Below are positions 9,076 to 17,253 of a stretch of 64,000 nt of DNA, piece by piece. Origin of the DNA: Streptomyces sp. NBC_01142 (GTDB taxonomy: Bacteria; Actinomycetota; Actinomycetes; Streptomycetales; Streptomycetaceae). Location: positions 1,054,001 through 1,118,000 of the forward strand of contig NZ_JAPEOR010000002.1 of NCBI RefSeq assembly GCF_026341125.1, written 5' to 3'. The notes below the pieces were generated by a model. The model was not told where the DNA came from and searched no databases. It was given only the letters and a program-made list of their open reading frames with translations. Each line of letters begins with the position of its first letter. Position 1 is the stretch's first letter. The position numbers and the translations under genes were made by a program.

Positions 9076-9843
9076 ATGGACGGCATACGTTTCGCCTTCG
9101 GCACGCTGACCGTGCTCCCCGTGCGCGTCACCCGCTGGGACCGCGGTGCGGCACGCGCCGGAATGCTGTGCGCGCCCCTGGCCGGCCTGGTCGTGGGTCT
9201 GTGCGCGGCGGCCCTCGGCGGCGTGCTGATACTCCTGGGCTCGGGACCGCTGCTCGCCGCCGTGGCCACCGCCGCCGTCCCCGCCGTGCTCACCCGCGGC
9301 CTCCATCTGGACGGTCTCGCGGACACCGCGGACGGCCTGGGCAGCGCCAAGCCCGCCGAGGACGCGCTGCGGATCATGAAGCAGTCGGACATCGGCCCGT
9401 TCGGGGTCATCACGCTGCTGTTCGTCCTGCTCGCGCAGATCGCGGCGCTGTACGAGCTGTACGGCGCGGGCTGGGCGCACGGCGCGACGGCGGCGGTGGT
9501 CTCGGCGGTCGCCGCCCGTCTCGCCCTCACCCTCGCCTGCCGCACGGGCATCCCGGCGGCCCGCCCCGAAGGCCTCGGCGCGGCGGTCGCGGGTGTCGTT
9601 CCGGTACGCACCGGACTGGCCGTCACCGCACTGGTCACCGGGGTCTGCGCGGCGGCGGGCGCGGCCTTCGGCGCCTACGGCGTGCTGCACCACGCCCTGG
9701 CCGTGCTGGTCGCTCTTGCCGCGGCGGAGCTGCTGCTGCGGCACTGCGTACGCCGCTTCGACGGGGTGACCGGCGACGTGTTCGGCGCGCTGGCCGAGAC
9801 GGCGGCGACGGCGGCTCTGATCGCGCTCGTACTGGGCCCGTAA
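9076..9843 (+). CDS. cobS: Adenosylcobinamide-GDP ribazoletransferase
   Basis: CobS joins adenosylcobinamide-GDP to alpha-ribazole in the membrane, the last step of cobalamin nucleotide-loop assembly. The 255-residue protein has the family pattern: N-terminal FAFGTLTVLPVR, the conserved cytoplasmic loop GLHLDGLADTADGLGS with metal-binding Asp residues, then RIMKQSDIGPFGVITLLF, followed by several membrane helices. ATG 9076 is preceded by GGAAGAG. It shares a pathway with cobU and cobT about 4 kb upstream, and the intervening membrane genes break the operon. No cobalamin riboswitch was recognised upstream. Confidence 0.93.
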   Translation: MDGIRFAFGTLTVLPVRVTRWDRGAARAGMLCAPLAGLVVGLCAAALGGVLILLGSGPLLAAVATAAVPAVLTRGLHLDGLADTADGLGSAKPAEDALRIMKQSDIGPFGVITLLFVLLAQIAALYELYGAGWAHGATAAVVSAVAARLALTLACRTGIPAARPEGLGAAVAGVVPVRTGLAVTALVTGVCAAAGAAFGAYGVLHHALAVLVALAAAELLLRHCVRRFDGVTGDVFGALAETAATAALIALVLGP

Positions 9844-9854
9844 CCGCTCTGCGA

Positions 9855-9959
9855 TCCCCGCGTACCCAGCTCTGCGGTCCCGCGTGCCTGGCTATGCGGT
9901 CCCGCGTGCCCAGCTCCGTGGTCCCGCGTGCCCAGCTCCGTGGTCCCGCGTGCCTAGCA
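9855..9959. repeat. 22-bp tandem repeat at the end of the polysaccharide operon
   Basis: Four to five copies of a unit like TCCCGCGTGCCCAGCTCCGT plus GG run head to tail between cobS and the convergent GH114 gene; the copies at 9900-9921 and 9922-9943 are identical. The last, partial copy contains the TAG stop of the GH114 gene, so the array extends into that reading frame. Array growth or shrinkage could shift the C-terminus of that protein. Confidence 0.85.
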
Positions 9960-10745
9960 GGGCCTGCGCCACACCCCCAGCTCGTACTTCTTCAGCATCG
10001 AGCTGAGCTTCAGGCTGCGGGCGCCGGGGCAGAAGTCCCGGGTCGGCAGCTCGTACTCGACGTGGAAGACGGCCTTGCCCGCGCGGATGAACGGGGTCAG
10101 CCGGTCGCACTCGTCGTGCTCCGCGCACTGTTCGTTGACCGCGAAGTCGAAGTCGCCCACCAGCTGCGGGATCTGGTCGAGGTCGTTCTTGAGGCCGACG
10201 GCCAGACCGCGGTCGTGGGCGAGGCGGGCGATCAGGCGGTTGTAGCGGAGCTGGTCGGCGGCGGTGACAGCGAAGCCGGTGCGGTTGGCGTACGCGTCCA
10301 TGTTGTCGGGCTCGACCGCGTCGAAGCCCTTGGCCCGGCACATGTCGATGCGCTCCGCCATCAGGGGCTCGAGGATGTCCGTACGGCGGATGTCGAGCCA
10401 GCGTTCGCCGTCCCAGCCGTTGCCGCGGCCGAGGACGGACGCGGGGAACTTCCCGGCGTCGGGGCGGAACTCCTCCCAGGCGCCGGTGGAGAGATAGCAG
10501 ATGACCTTGCGGCCGCGGCGGTGCAGATCGGTGACGGCGGACTTCGGGTGGTCGAAGCCGTCGATGTCGTAGACGGGGACGTCCACGGTCGGGTCGAGCC
10601 TGCCGCTCAGCTGCCACTGCCAGGCGAGGCCGGGCTCCGGCTTCCAGCGCTCGGAAGGCTGCTCGGGCTGCTTCCCGTCGGGTGGCGCGCTACAGCCCGC
10701 CACCAGCAGGAGCAGCAGCGCGAGCAGCAGGGGCGCGCGTCTCAC
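9954..10745 (-). CDS. GH114-type endo-alpha-1,4-polygalactosaminidase-like lipoprotein
   Basis: 263 residues from a GTG overlapping the preceding stop (GTGA). The N-terminus is a lipoprotein signal: RRAPLLLALLLLL then the lipobox LVAGC, so it should be anchored outside the membrane. The TIM-barrel pattern of the GH114/TM1410 family follows: VPVYDIDGFDHP, GRKVICYLSTGAWEEFRPD, the likely catalytic Asp in GFDAVEPDNMDAY, GLAVGLKND and the Glu in DFAVNEQCAEHDEC. Family members (such as fungal Ega3) cut alpha-1,4-linked galactosamine polymers. It is the last gene of the exopolysaccharide operon and may trim or release the polymer, like the hydrolase half of PelA. Confidence 0.87.
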   Translation of the reverse strand: MRRAPLLLALLLLLVAGCSAPPDGKQPEQPSERWKPEPGLAWQWQLSGRLDPTVDVPVYDIDGFDHPKSAVTDLHRRGRKVICYLSTGAWEEFRPDAGKFPASVLGRGNGWDGERWLDIRRTDILEPLMAERIDMCRAKGFDAVEPDNMDAYANRTGFAVTAADQLRYNRLIARLAHDRGLAVGLKNDLDQIPQLVGDFDFAVNEQCAEHDECDRLTPFIRAGKAVFHVEYELPTRDFCPGARSLKLSSMLKKYELGVWRRPC

Positions 10746-11389
10746 CGGATCGGCTCCAGAGCATGCGGGAGAGTGCCCCACGGGTGCACCCCGGCGCCCG
10801 GGACGACGCACTGGACCGCGGCGGCCACATGGGCGTCGGGCGGGGCCGCGTACACCAGATGGCAGAACCGCTCGCGCGGGTGTGCGGCCGTCCAGAGCGG
10901 GACCGCGAGGGATCCGTAGGCGTCCCAGGGGCCCTCGAAGGTGACCAGCAGGTCGGCGAGTTCGGCATAGGCCGGGTCGGGGTGGACGCCGTGGTTGAGG
11001 ACCAGGGTGCGGGCGCCGGCCGTGCGGGCCGCGACCGCGAGGCGGCGGTAGTGCGGCAGCGCTTCCGGCTCCGCCGACACCTGGTCGAGGAAGGCCCCGT
11101 CCGTGCCGTACCAGTCTCGGTGGCACAGCAGTTCCCGTACGACGGCGGCGTGCGGGCGGCGGCCGTAGTCGGTGTCGGCGTAGCCGAGGACGCGGACCCC
11201 GGCCGCGCGCAGCCGCCCCGCGACCACCGCGAAGGCGGGGTCCGGGGCGGCGCCGGGGCCGCTGGCGGGGTTGAGCACCACGCCGTAGAGCCGGTCTGCG
11301 GCGGCGAGGAGGGCGTCCCAGGCGTCGGGCCGTTCGGTGGGGTGCTCGTAGTACGGGACCAGCAAGGTTTTCACGGAACGCATCCTCAT
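10742..11389 (-). CDS. Spherulin-4 (GH135/Sph3-like) family protein
   Basis: 215 residues, starting at an ATG that overlaps the upstream stop (ATGA) and ending in a GTGA overlap with the next gene. Spherulin-4 features are LLVPYYEHPTERPDAWDAL, VVLNPASGPG, VLGYADTDYGRRP, the acidic TDGAFLDQ, TLVLNHGVHPDPAY and LLVTFEGPWDAY. In Aspergillus, Sph3 of this family (GH135) is a galactosaminogalactan hydrolase required for polymer production. Here no signal peptide is seen, so it may act in the cytoplasm or leave by another route. Its place between the membrane protein and the GH114 gene supports a role with an aminosugar polymer. Confidence 0.85.
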   Translation of the reverse strand: MRMRSVKTLLVPYYEHPTERPDAWDALLAAADRLYGVVLNPASGPGAAPDPAFAVVAGRLRAAGVRVLGYADTDYGRRPHAAVVRELLCHRDWYGTDGAFLDQVSAEPEALPHYRRLAVAARTAGARTLVLNHGVHPDPAYAELADLLVTFEGPWDAYGSLAVPLWTAAHPRERFCHLVYAAPPDAHVAAAVQCVVPGAGVHPWGTLPHALEPIR

Positions 11390-13323
11390 CCGCGGTGGGC
11401 CGTGGCACGGCCCAGGAGAACACAGACGAGCCCGGCCAACAGCGCCGCCGCGACGGCCGCGACGCAGAGTCCCACGAGATGCGCGCTGCCCGCGCCGGTC
11501 GCCAGGGCGATCGTCTGGGCGAGGGCCGCGGCACAGCACACCGCGGCCGCGCCGGTCACCGCGCCGAACGACTGGAGCAGCAGCCCGGTCCAGAGCACGG
11601 CACCGATGAGCAGCAGCGTGGCCAGCCGCATCCCGCCGAGCGCGGGCGCGTCGGGCCACAGCAGCGTCCCGGCGAGAGCGAGGACGAACAGGACCGCGAG
11701 GTATCCGGCGAGACACTCGGCGAGGACGGCCGCGGCGCCCCGCCAGAAGGCACGCGAGGTGGTGCTCGCCCGCAGCCCGGCGAGGCTCTCCCCGCGGAAG
11801 CGGTGCAGCAGCCACTCGGCGGGCCCCATGCTGAGCGTGAGCGCGACGGCGGAGGGCGCGGAGACGACGGCGCCGGCGCCGCCGGCGAGGACGTCCCCGA
11901 GGGCGGTGTACAGCACGAGCGCCCCGGTCCCGAGCCCGAAGAACCCGTACGGCAGGGATGCGGCGATCCGGGGAGCGGCCCGCGCGTCCCGGCCGGGCGG
12001 CCGGGCAGGTCGGCGCTCGTCGCGGTCCCGACGGCCCGACGCCCGGTCGGTGCGGCCCGGTCGGGCGGACGCGTCGCGCCCGGGGATCTGGGCCCGGCCT
12101 CCGGTTCCGGCCCGGGCTCCGGCGCCGGCTCGGACTTCCGCGCCGGGTCGGCCTCCCGCTCGGCCTCCCGCGCCGGCTCCGGCTCGGGTTCGGCCGAACG
12201 GCCGGGAGAGCCCGCGGCCGAGAGCCGTACCGCTTCCGGCATCAAAGGACGCACCGCCCTGGCGGCCGGCGTGACGGGAGCAGATTGCGCCCTGCGCCGC
12301 GCCGTTTCCCCACCCCGCCCCTTCCCGTGGCTGGGGGCCACGCCCCCAGGGCGTAGGGGGAGCCACGAGGTCCGGTGCAGAGCCCCGGCCCGGGCGGCAG
12401 GAAAATGAGGCCCTCACGCGACTCAGGAGCGCGGTTCGGGGCTGAGTCCCGACGGGAGCCGCCCGCTTCCACAACGCCGGGATGCCCGTCACCAGCGCGC
12501 CCACCGCCAGGCACACCGCGGTCGCCAGCGACGCCAGCAGCAGCCCCGTACGCAGCGGCTCCGCCAGGTCGTACGGAAGTGCCAGCAGCGCCCCCGCCGT
12601 CATCGGCAACAGGGCACAGAGCAGCGCCCGTTCGCGGTCCAGGACCAGCAGAACGGTCGCCGCCGACAGATAGAGCGCCTGGGCCACCGCGAACCCCGCC
12701 GCGGGCCACTGGCCGGCTCCTGACGACAGCGCCGCCGCTGCCGCCGCCACCGCCGAGCCCAGCAGCGCGCCCGCCGGGGCTCCCACCAGCAGGGAGCGGG
12801 CCGCCGCCACGCGGTCGCCGAGGCCGAGCCAGGAGTAGGCGCGGTGGGAGAGCGCCTGGTTCCACACCCATCCCGTCAGCGCGCCCGCGAGCAGCGGGGC
12901 CAGGCCCGCCCCCTTCAGCAGCGGCGCCCCCAGTACGTACGCCAGGCCCGGCAGGGCGAAGACGAGGCCGCGCAGCAGACAGCCGGGAAGGCCCACGTGC
13001 CAGGGGTCCACGGGCGGGCTGGGGGTCCCCCCGCCGGAGGCAGGGGGCGGCTCCGGGAAGCGGCGCGGGATGCGGGCGTACAGGTCCTCGGCGAGCGCGA
13101 AGGAGTCCTCGCGGCCGTAGGTGAGCCGGATGTGGTCGTCCGTCATGCCGTCCGACTCGAGGATCGCGGCGATCTCGTCGGGATGGACGGCAGCGGCGAT
13201 CAACTCCTCCATCCGTTCGGCGAGTTCCTCCAGCGGATCGGCGGCCGGGCCGCCGCGCGGGCGGGGCAGTACCGGAAGGGTGTCGACCTGCTGTCCGGGC
13301 CCCTGCCACAGCGGACCGCTCAC
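11386..13323 (-). CDS. Large integral membrane protein of the exopolysaccharide locus (PelG position)
   Basis: 645 residues from a GTG overlapping the pelF stop (GTGA). Order: a cytoplasmic N-terminus of about 95 residues (EELAERMEELIAAAV, MTDDHIRLTYGREDSFA); a block of about six to seven membrane helices; a hydrophilic Gly/Arg/Ala linker of roughly 150 residues (plus-strand 11960-12440); then about six more helices (WLLHRFRGESLAGL, VLWTGLLLQSFG). Total helix number and position after pelF match PelG, the MOP-type polymer transporter, but I cannot show sequence homology. Part of the linker reads through a DNA repeat that elsewhere in the window lies between genes, so it may be a later insertion. 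Confidence 0.75.
   Translation of the reverse strand: MSGPLWQGPGQQVDTLPVLPRPRGGPAADPLEELAERMEELIAAAVHPDEIAAILESDGMTDDHIRLTYGREDSFALAEDLYARIPRRFPEPPPASGGGTPSPPVDPWHVGLPGCLLRGLVFALPGLAYVLGAPLLKGAGLAPLLAGALTGWVWNQALSHRAYSWLGLGDRVAAARSLLVGAPAGALLGSAVAAAAAALSSGAGQWPAAGFAVAQALYLSAATVLLVLDRERALLCALLPMTAGALLALPYDLAEPLRTGLLLASLATAVCLAVGALVTGIPALWKRAAPVGTQPRTALLSRVRASFSCRPGRGSAPDLVAPPTPWGRGPQPREGAGWGNGAAQGAICSRHAGRQGGASFDAGSGTALGRGLSRPFGRTRAGAGAGGRAGGRPGAEVRAGAGARAGTGGRAQIPGRDASARPGRTDRASGRRDRDERRPARPPGRDARAAPRIAASLPYGFFGLGTGALVLYTALGDVLAGGAGAVVSAPSAVALTLSMGPAEWLLHRFRGESLAGLRASTTSRAFWRGAAAVLAECLAGYLAVLFVLALAGTLLWPDAPALGGMRLATLLLIGAVLWTGLLLQSFGAVTGAAAVCCAAALAQTIALATGAGSAHLVGLCVAAVAAALLAGLVCVLLGRATAHRG
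12320..12375. repeat. Intergenic-type repeat inside the membrane-protein gene
   Basis: The string CACGCCCCCAGGGCGTAGGG near 12340-12359 closely matches the string at 34506-34526, which lies between genes. Here it is read in frame as part of the Gly/Pro/Arg-rich linker of the membrane protein (TPWGRGPQPREG). Confidence 0.6.
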
Positions 13324-14825
13324 CACATCGCCCCTTCGGCGGCCCGGTCCTGGGACCAGGGGTCGGGGAGCGCGGCCGGTAGGAAGCCGGTGTCCGCCTG
13401 TTCCGGGAAGCCGGCGAGTTCGAGGTAGATGCGGCGGAAGCCGTCCACCGAGCGGCGCAGGGTGAACCGGTCGACGACGCGCTGCCGCGCCTGCCGGCCC
13501 AGCTCCGCGCGCCGCTCCTTGTCGCGCAGCAGCCCCAGCGTCGCCTCCGCGAGCACCGCGGGCTCGCGCGGCGGCACCACCAGGCCCGTGTCGCCGACGG
13601 CTTCGCGTACTCCGCCCACATCGGTGGAAACGGTGGGGCGGCCGCAGGACATGGCCTCGATCAGCGAGAAGGGAAACCCTTCGCTGATGCTGGAGAGCAG
13701 CACCACGCTCCCCGCCGCGTAGGCGCGCGCCACGTCGCTGACCCGGCCCTCCCAGGCGATGCCGTCCACGACGCCCAGTTCCGCGGCGAGTTTCTCCAGC
13801 CGCGTCCGGTACGCCTCGCCGCCCGCCGGCACACCGCCGAACAACCGCAGCCGCACCTCGGGCAGTTCGGCGCGGACCATGGCGTACGCCCGGATCAGCG
13901 TCTCCAGGTCCTTGATCGGGTCGATCCGTCCCGCCCAGGAGATCGTCGGCACGTCCGGTTCGGCTCCGGCCTGCGGGAAGGCGTGCGGGTCGACGCCGTT
14001 GTAGACGGTACGGATACGGTCCGCGGGCGCCCCGCCCCGCTCTTCCCACCGCCGGTTGTACTGGTTGCAGGGCGTGATGAGATCGGCACGCCGGTAGCCG
14101 AGGGTGTTGAGCTCCCGGTAGAAGCCGAGCATCAGCGACTTCACGGGTGCGCGCTGTGCCTCGGCGCGGTATCCGAGATAGCGCTCGCGCAGATAGATGC
14201 CGTGTTCGGTGAGCAGGAACGGCACTCCGTCGAAGCGCTGTGCGGTCAGTGCGGGCAGCGTGGCGAGGCCGGCGCTGACGGCGTGCGCGATCGAGTCGTC
14301 GGGTATCCGTACCGCCAGCGGCCGCAGCGCGTGTTCCAGCAGGTCGGTGGCGGTCAGCGCGTCGTGCACGGTGGGCCGGGACGCGGATATCTCCAGATGC
14401 GGCATGGTCCAGATCCACATCAGGGAGCGCAGTACGGACTCCGAGCGCAGCGCCGTCGACAGCCTTCCCTCGCGCGCGATCTCGGCCAGCGCGAACAGCG
14501 CGTCGCCGAAGTCGCAGCCGGCCGACGGGTCGAGCACCGACAGCAGGAAGCGTTCGTAGATGTCGATGAAGCGGCGCCGCTCCCGCCCGAAGAGAGGGCG
14601 GCGGCCCTGCACCGGGCCCCAGAGCGGGAAGGCCGTGTGCCGGTAGACGTTGGGCGGCAGTTCCCAGGTGACCGGCTCGCGGCCGCTGCCGGTGAGGGCG
14701 ACGACCTGGAAGTCGACCTCGGGCATTCCGCGTACGAGCTGGTCGCACCAGGTGGACACGCCCCCGTGGACGTGTGGATAGGTGCCTTCGGTGAGCATGG
14801 TGACATGACGCCCGCAGCTCAGCAT
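13320..14825 (-). CDS. pelF: PelF-type GT4 glycosyltransferase
   Basis: 501 residues from ATG 14825, preceded by an AGGGGGGA ribosome site. PelF is the cytosolic UDP-sugar transferase that polymerises the N-acetylgalactosamine/N-acetylglucosamine Pel polysaccharide. Family marks are MLTEGTYPHVHGGVSTWCDQ at residues 10-29, the mid-protein LLTEHGIYLRERY, ITPCNQYNRRWEERGG, TVYNGVDPHAF, SWAGRIDPIKDLETLIRAY and the GT4 E-x7-E site in SISEGFPFSLIEAMSCGRP. Length matches PelF (about 500). It sits between the secreted deacetylase and the membrane protein, so all are probably one transcript. Confidence 0.93.
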   Translation of the reverse strand: MLSCGRHVTMLTEGTYPHVHGGVSTWCDQLVRGMPEVDFQVVALTGSGREPVTWELPPNVYRHTAFPLWGPVQGRRPLFGRERRRFIDIYERFLLSVLDPSAGCDFGDALFALAEIAREGRLSTALRSESVLRSLMWIWTMPHLEISASRPTVHDALTATDLLEHALRPLAVRIPDDSIAHAVSAGLATLPALTAQRFDGVPFLLTEHGIYLRERYLGYRAEAQRAPVKSLMLGFYRELNTLGYRRADLITPCNQYNRRWEERGGAPADRIRTVYNGVDPHAFPQAGAEPDVPTISWAGRIDPIKDLETLIRAYAMVRAELPEVRLRLFGGVPAGGEAYRTRLEKLAAELGVVDGIAWEGRVSDVARAYAAGSVVLLSSISEGFPFSLIEAMSCGRPTVSTDVGGVREAVGDTGLVVPPREPAVLAEATLGLLRDKERRAELGRQARQRVVDRFTLRRSVDGFRRIYLELAGFPEQADTGFLPAALPDPWSQDRAAEGAMW

Positions 14826-14915
14826 GGTGTCCCCCCTGGACAGCGGTGGCGGTCGACGGCTCTCGGGCCTCCGGGCCCCGGGCCCCCAGGCCCGGGGCCC
14901 AGGGGCCCGTGTCCG

Positions 14916-16970
14916 TCAGGCCGGGAGCTTGAGAGTGATCGCCGACTGGAGCAGCTCGGGCGAGGTCCAGGCGGACCGCGCTCCCGCATAGGCGGTGCCG
15001 AACACGGCGGTGGACAGAAGCAGTTGCTTACGGGTGCCTTCGGGGGCGGTGACCGGTGCACTCACGCCCGACGGGGCCTTTACGGTGACGGTGGTGCCGA
15101 TGCGGTACGCCGTGACCTTTCCGTCCGCCAGTGCCTTGTTCCAGACGGCGCGGCGCTGGAGTTCCGTACCGGCATCGCGCTGGCGCGGGTTGACGAGCGG
15201 GGCGCTGTCGGCGAACAGGGCGCGGTAGTCGGCCAGCACCTTGTCGAGCACCGGGTAGAGGATCCGCTCCTCGGCGAGGTTGGACTGGTGGACGTAGTGC
15301 GGGCGGGGATCGTTGGCGATGACATGGCTCAGTGCGGTCCGGGCCTCCTGCGGCACGATGTAGGACGCGTACCCGGTGGCGGTGTCCAGCGGCTCGGCGA
15401 GGCAGGTGGAGGCGGGGTTGGTCTCGCAGACTCCACTGCCCCCGTCCGCCGCGGCGGAGTAGAGCCAGTTGTACTCGTCGGTCATCTCGGCGGCCGTGCC
15501 GACGTTGTAGTACACGTTCATCGGATGGCGCGGCACGGTCTGGGCGGCACCCACCGGACGCTGCTGCGGCTCGCGGGAGTTGTCGCTGGCGACCCACTTC
15601 ACACCGTTGTCGGCCAGTGCCCCGGCGAGGTTCGGATTGTCCTGCGGCTGCTGCGGCAGGGTCTTGAGCCCGGAGTGCTCACCGGTCACCAGCTCACTGC
15701 GGTCGACCGTGATCCCTTTTCCTACGGCCCAGTTGTGGTTGTCGCGGATCTGCGCGGAGATCTCGGCGCGGCTCATCCACAGGGTCTTTCCGGCCGCGTC
15801 CTTGGCGCACTGCCAGGGCACGGTGGAGGTGTCCTGGACACAGCCGAGGAAGGGGTGGGTGTAGGTGTGGTTCACCCAGCGGTACTGCGCCCGGTCGGCC
15901 ACCAGCCGGTCGGCGAGCGGGTCGGTGCCGCCGTGCTCGGTCTTCCACTCCTCTCCGGCGCCGGCGTTGTGGACCATGTCGAGGGTGAATCCGGCGGTGC
16001 GCTGCCACTGGGCGGCGTGGGCCGCGTCCTGGGCGCTCATCCGGATCGGGTTGCTCTCCTCGCCGCCGTCCGTGCAGTCGAAGTCGCCGGGCGTGCAGTT
16101 GCGCGCGGTGTCCCAGCGGGCGTCGGGGGCGAAGACGTCGTCGATGTGTACGGAGAAGTAGCTGCGGCTCTGCCCGAGGTGGATGCCCTGGGTGAGCCAT
16201 TCGACGATGCCGCGGGCCAGCACCCGGAACTGCCGCTGGTACTGGTTGTACGCGAAGGTCACGACCAGTTCGCGGCGCCCGTCGTGGGCGTACTCGCCGA
16301 CCAGGCTGCCGCGCGCGCCGGAGTCGTCCACCGGCGTGTCGAGATAGCTGGTGAATCCTTCCCTCGGCTTGCCCGCGTAGCCGTAGCTCTCGGCGGTCAG
16401 GGAGGAGTTGTCCTCGAAGGCGACGGGTCCGTCCAGATAGCCGAAGGGTCCTGTCCGTCCGGCGGCGGTGACCGCACTCTGCGCGCCGTCCAGCACCCCC
16501 GCGTAGCCGCCGTTGTCGACGTACTCGAGGCCGACGCCCGGATGGGACCAGGTGTAGGCGTCGACCTGGCGGATACCGAAGGTCGTCTCGTACGCGAAGA
16601 GCGCGGCGTTCTCCGCGGCGCCGGCGGTCGAGTCCGCGCCGAAGGGGTCCTCGTCGGGGACCACCACGCCCTGGTACTTGGCGCGCGGCCGGCCGCTCAC
16701 CGTGTCGCTGAGGAACGCGGCGTTGATCACCGGCCGGCCCGGGTCGTCCAGGTCCACCGTCCGGTACGGCACCCCGGTGTCCTTGAGCTCCGCGACGATC
16801 GCGCCGACCGCGCCGCCTCCGTCGTCGATGACCAGCACCGTCAGATCGATGCGCGGCTCCGGAGCCGCGGCCACCGCTGCCGATGCCGGGACGGCCGTCG
16901 CCAGCAGGCCGGCCGCCAGGAGTGCCGCGGCGGCTCTGCCCGCCCGTGGTCCGTGTTGATGAAACCCCAT
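14916..16970 (-). CDS. Secreted Agd3/PelA-like polysaccharide deacetylase
   Basis: 684 residues from ATG 16970 after a GAGGGGGGAA site. An N-terminal signal peptide (RAAAALLAAGLLATAVPASA) implies export. Residues about 35-230 form a Rossmann-like domain (LTVLVIDDGGGAVGAIVAEL, TGVPYRTVDLDD) resembling the CBM87 module of fungal Agd3. A NodB-like domain follows: the Asp pair in VHIDDVFAPDARWD near residue 273, the metal histidines in VNHTYTHPFLGC near 367, then RHPMNVYYN and PHYVHQSN. Agd3 and PelA partially deacetylate galactosamine-containing polymers (CE18), making them cationic and adhesive. It is the first gene of the minus-strand operon, 90 bases before pelF. Confidence 0.85.
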   Translation of the reverse strand: MGFHQHGPRAGRAAAALLAAGLLATAVPASAAVAAAPEPRIDLTVLVIDDGGGAVGAIVAELKDTGVPYRTVDLDDPGRPVINAAFLSDTVSGRPRAKYQGVVVPDEDPFGADSTAGAAENAALFAYETTFGIRQVDAYTWSHPGVGLEYVDNGGYAGVLDGAQSAVTAAGRTGPFGYLDGPVAFEDNSSLTAESYGYAGKPREGFTSYLDTPVDDSGARGSLVGEYAHDGRRELVVTFAYNQYQRQFRVLARGIVEWLTQGIHLGQSRSYFSVHIDDVFAPDARWDTARNCTPGDFDCTDGGEESNPIRMSAQDAAHAAQWQRTAGFTLDMVHNAGAGEEWKTEHGGTDPLADRLVADRAQYRWVNHTYTHPFLGCVQDTSTVPWQCAKDAAGKTLWMSRAEISAQIRDNHNWAVGKGITVDRSELVTGEHSGLKTLPQQPQDNPNLAGALADNGVKWVASDNSREPQQRPVGAAQTVPRHPMNVYYNVGTAAEMTDEYNWLYSAAADGGSGVCETNPASTCLAEPLDTATGYASYIVPQEARTALSHVIANDPRPHYVHQSNLAEERILYPVLDKVLADYRALFADSAPLVNPRQRDAGTELQRRAVWNKALADGKVTAYRIGTTVTVKAPSGVSAPVTAPEGTRKQLLLSTAVFGTAYAGARSAWTSPELLQSAITLKLPA

Positions 16971-17253
16971 GAACTTCCCCCCTCGCGCGGGTCCTCGGCT
17001 GCGAAAAATGCGGAGGACCTGTGGAGATGATGCAAAGGAGCCCCGCGCTCCCTTGCCTGAATGAGGCGAGTGTGACTGAGGTCTCGTCGCCCATGAGCCA
17101 AACGCGAAGAGACGCCACGGATGAGTGAACTGCCGCCGCCGTGAGCGAAACATGTGACCGCGCGTAGGCTCTTGCTCGGCGTGGGATGCCGATCCATCCC
17201 CTTCTACGGCCCTTACGGCCCCTGCGACTCAACGGAAGCGAGATTTCACCACC

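Larger units (their letters stand above)
9954..16970 (-). other. Putative aminosugar exopolysaccharide operon (Pel/GAG-like)
   Basis: Five same-strand genes: deacetylase, pelF, membrane protein, spherulin-4 protein, GH114 lipoprotein. The last four are joined by overlaps (GTGA, ATGA, GTGA). The set matches functions of both the bacterial pel operon (PelF, PelG, PelA hydrolase/deacetylase) and the fungal galactosaminogalactan cluster (Agd3, Sph3, Ega3). A UDP-glucose 4-epimerase and a PelD-like c-di-GMP sensor are not seen nearby. The promoter should lie in 16971-17253, opposite pepA. Confidence 0.75.

Noticed and set aside
9954-11534. A longer 526-residue version of the GH114 gene
   Set aside because: The lipoprotein signal begins at GTG 10745 with a coupling overlap; the upstream part is opposite or in the frame shadow of the spherulin-4 gene.
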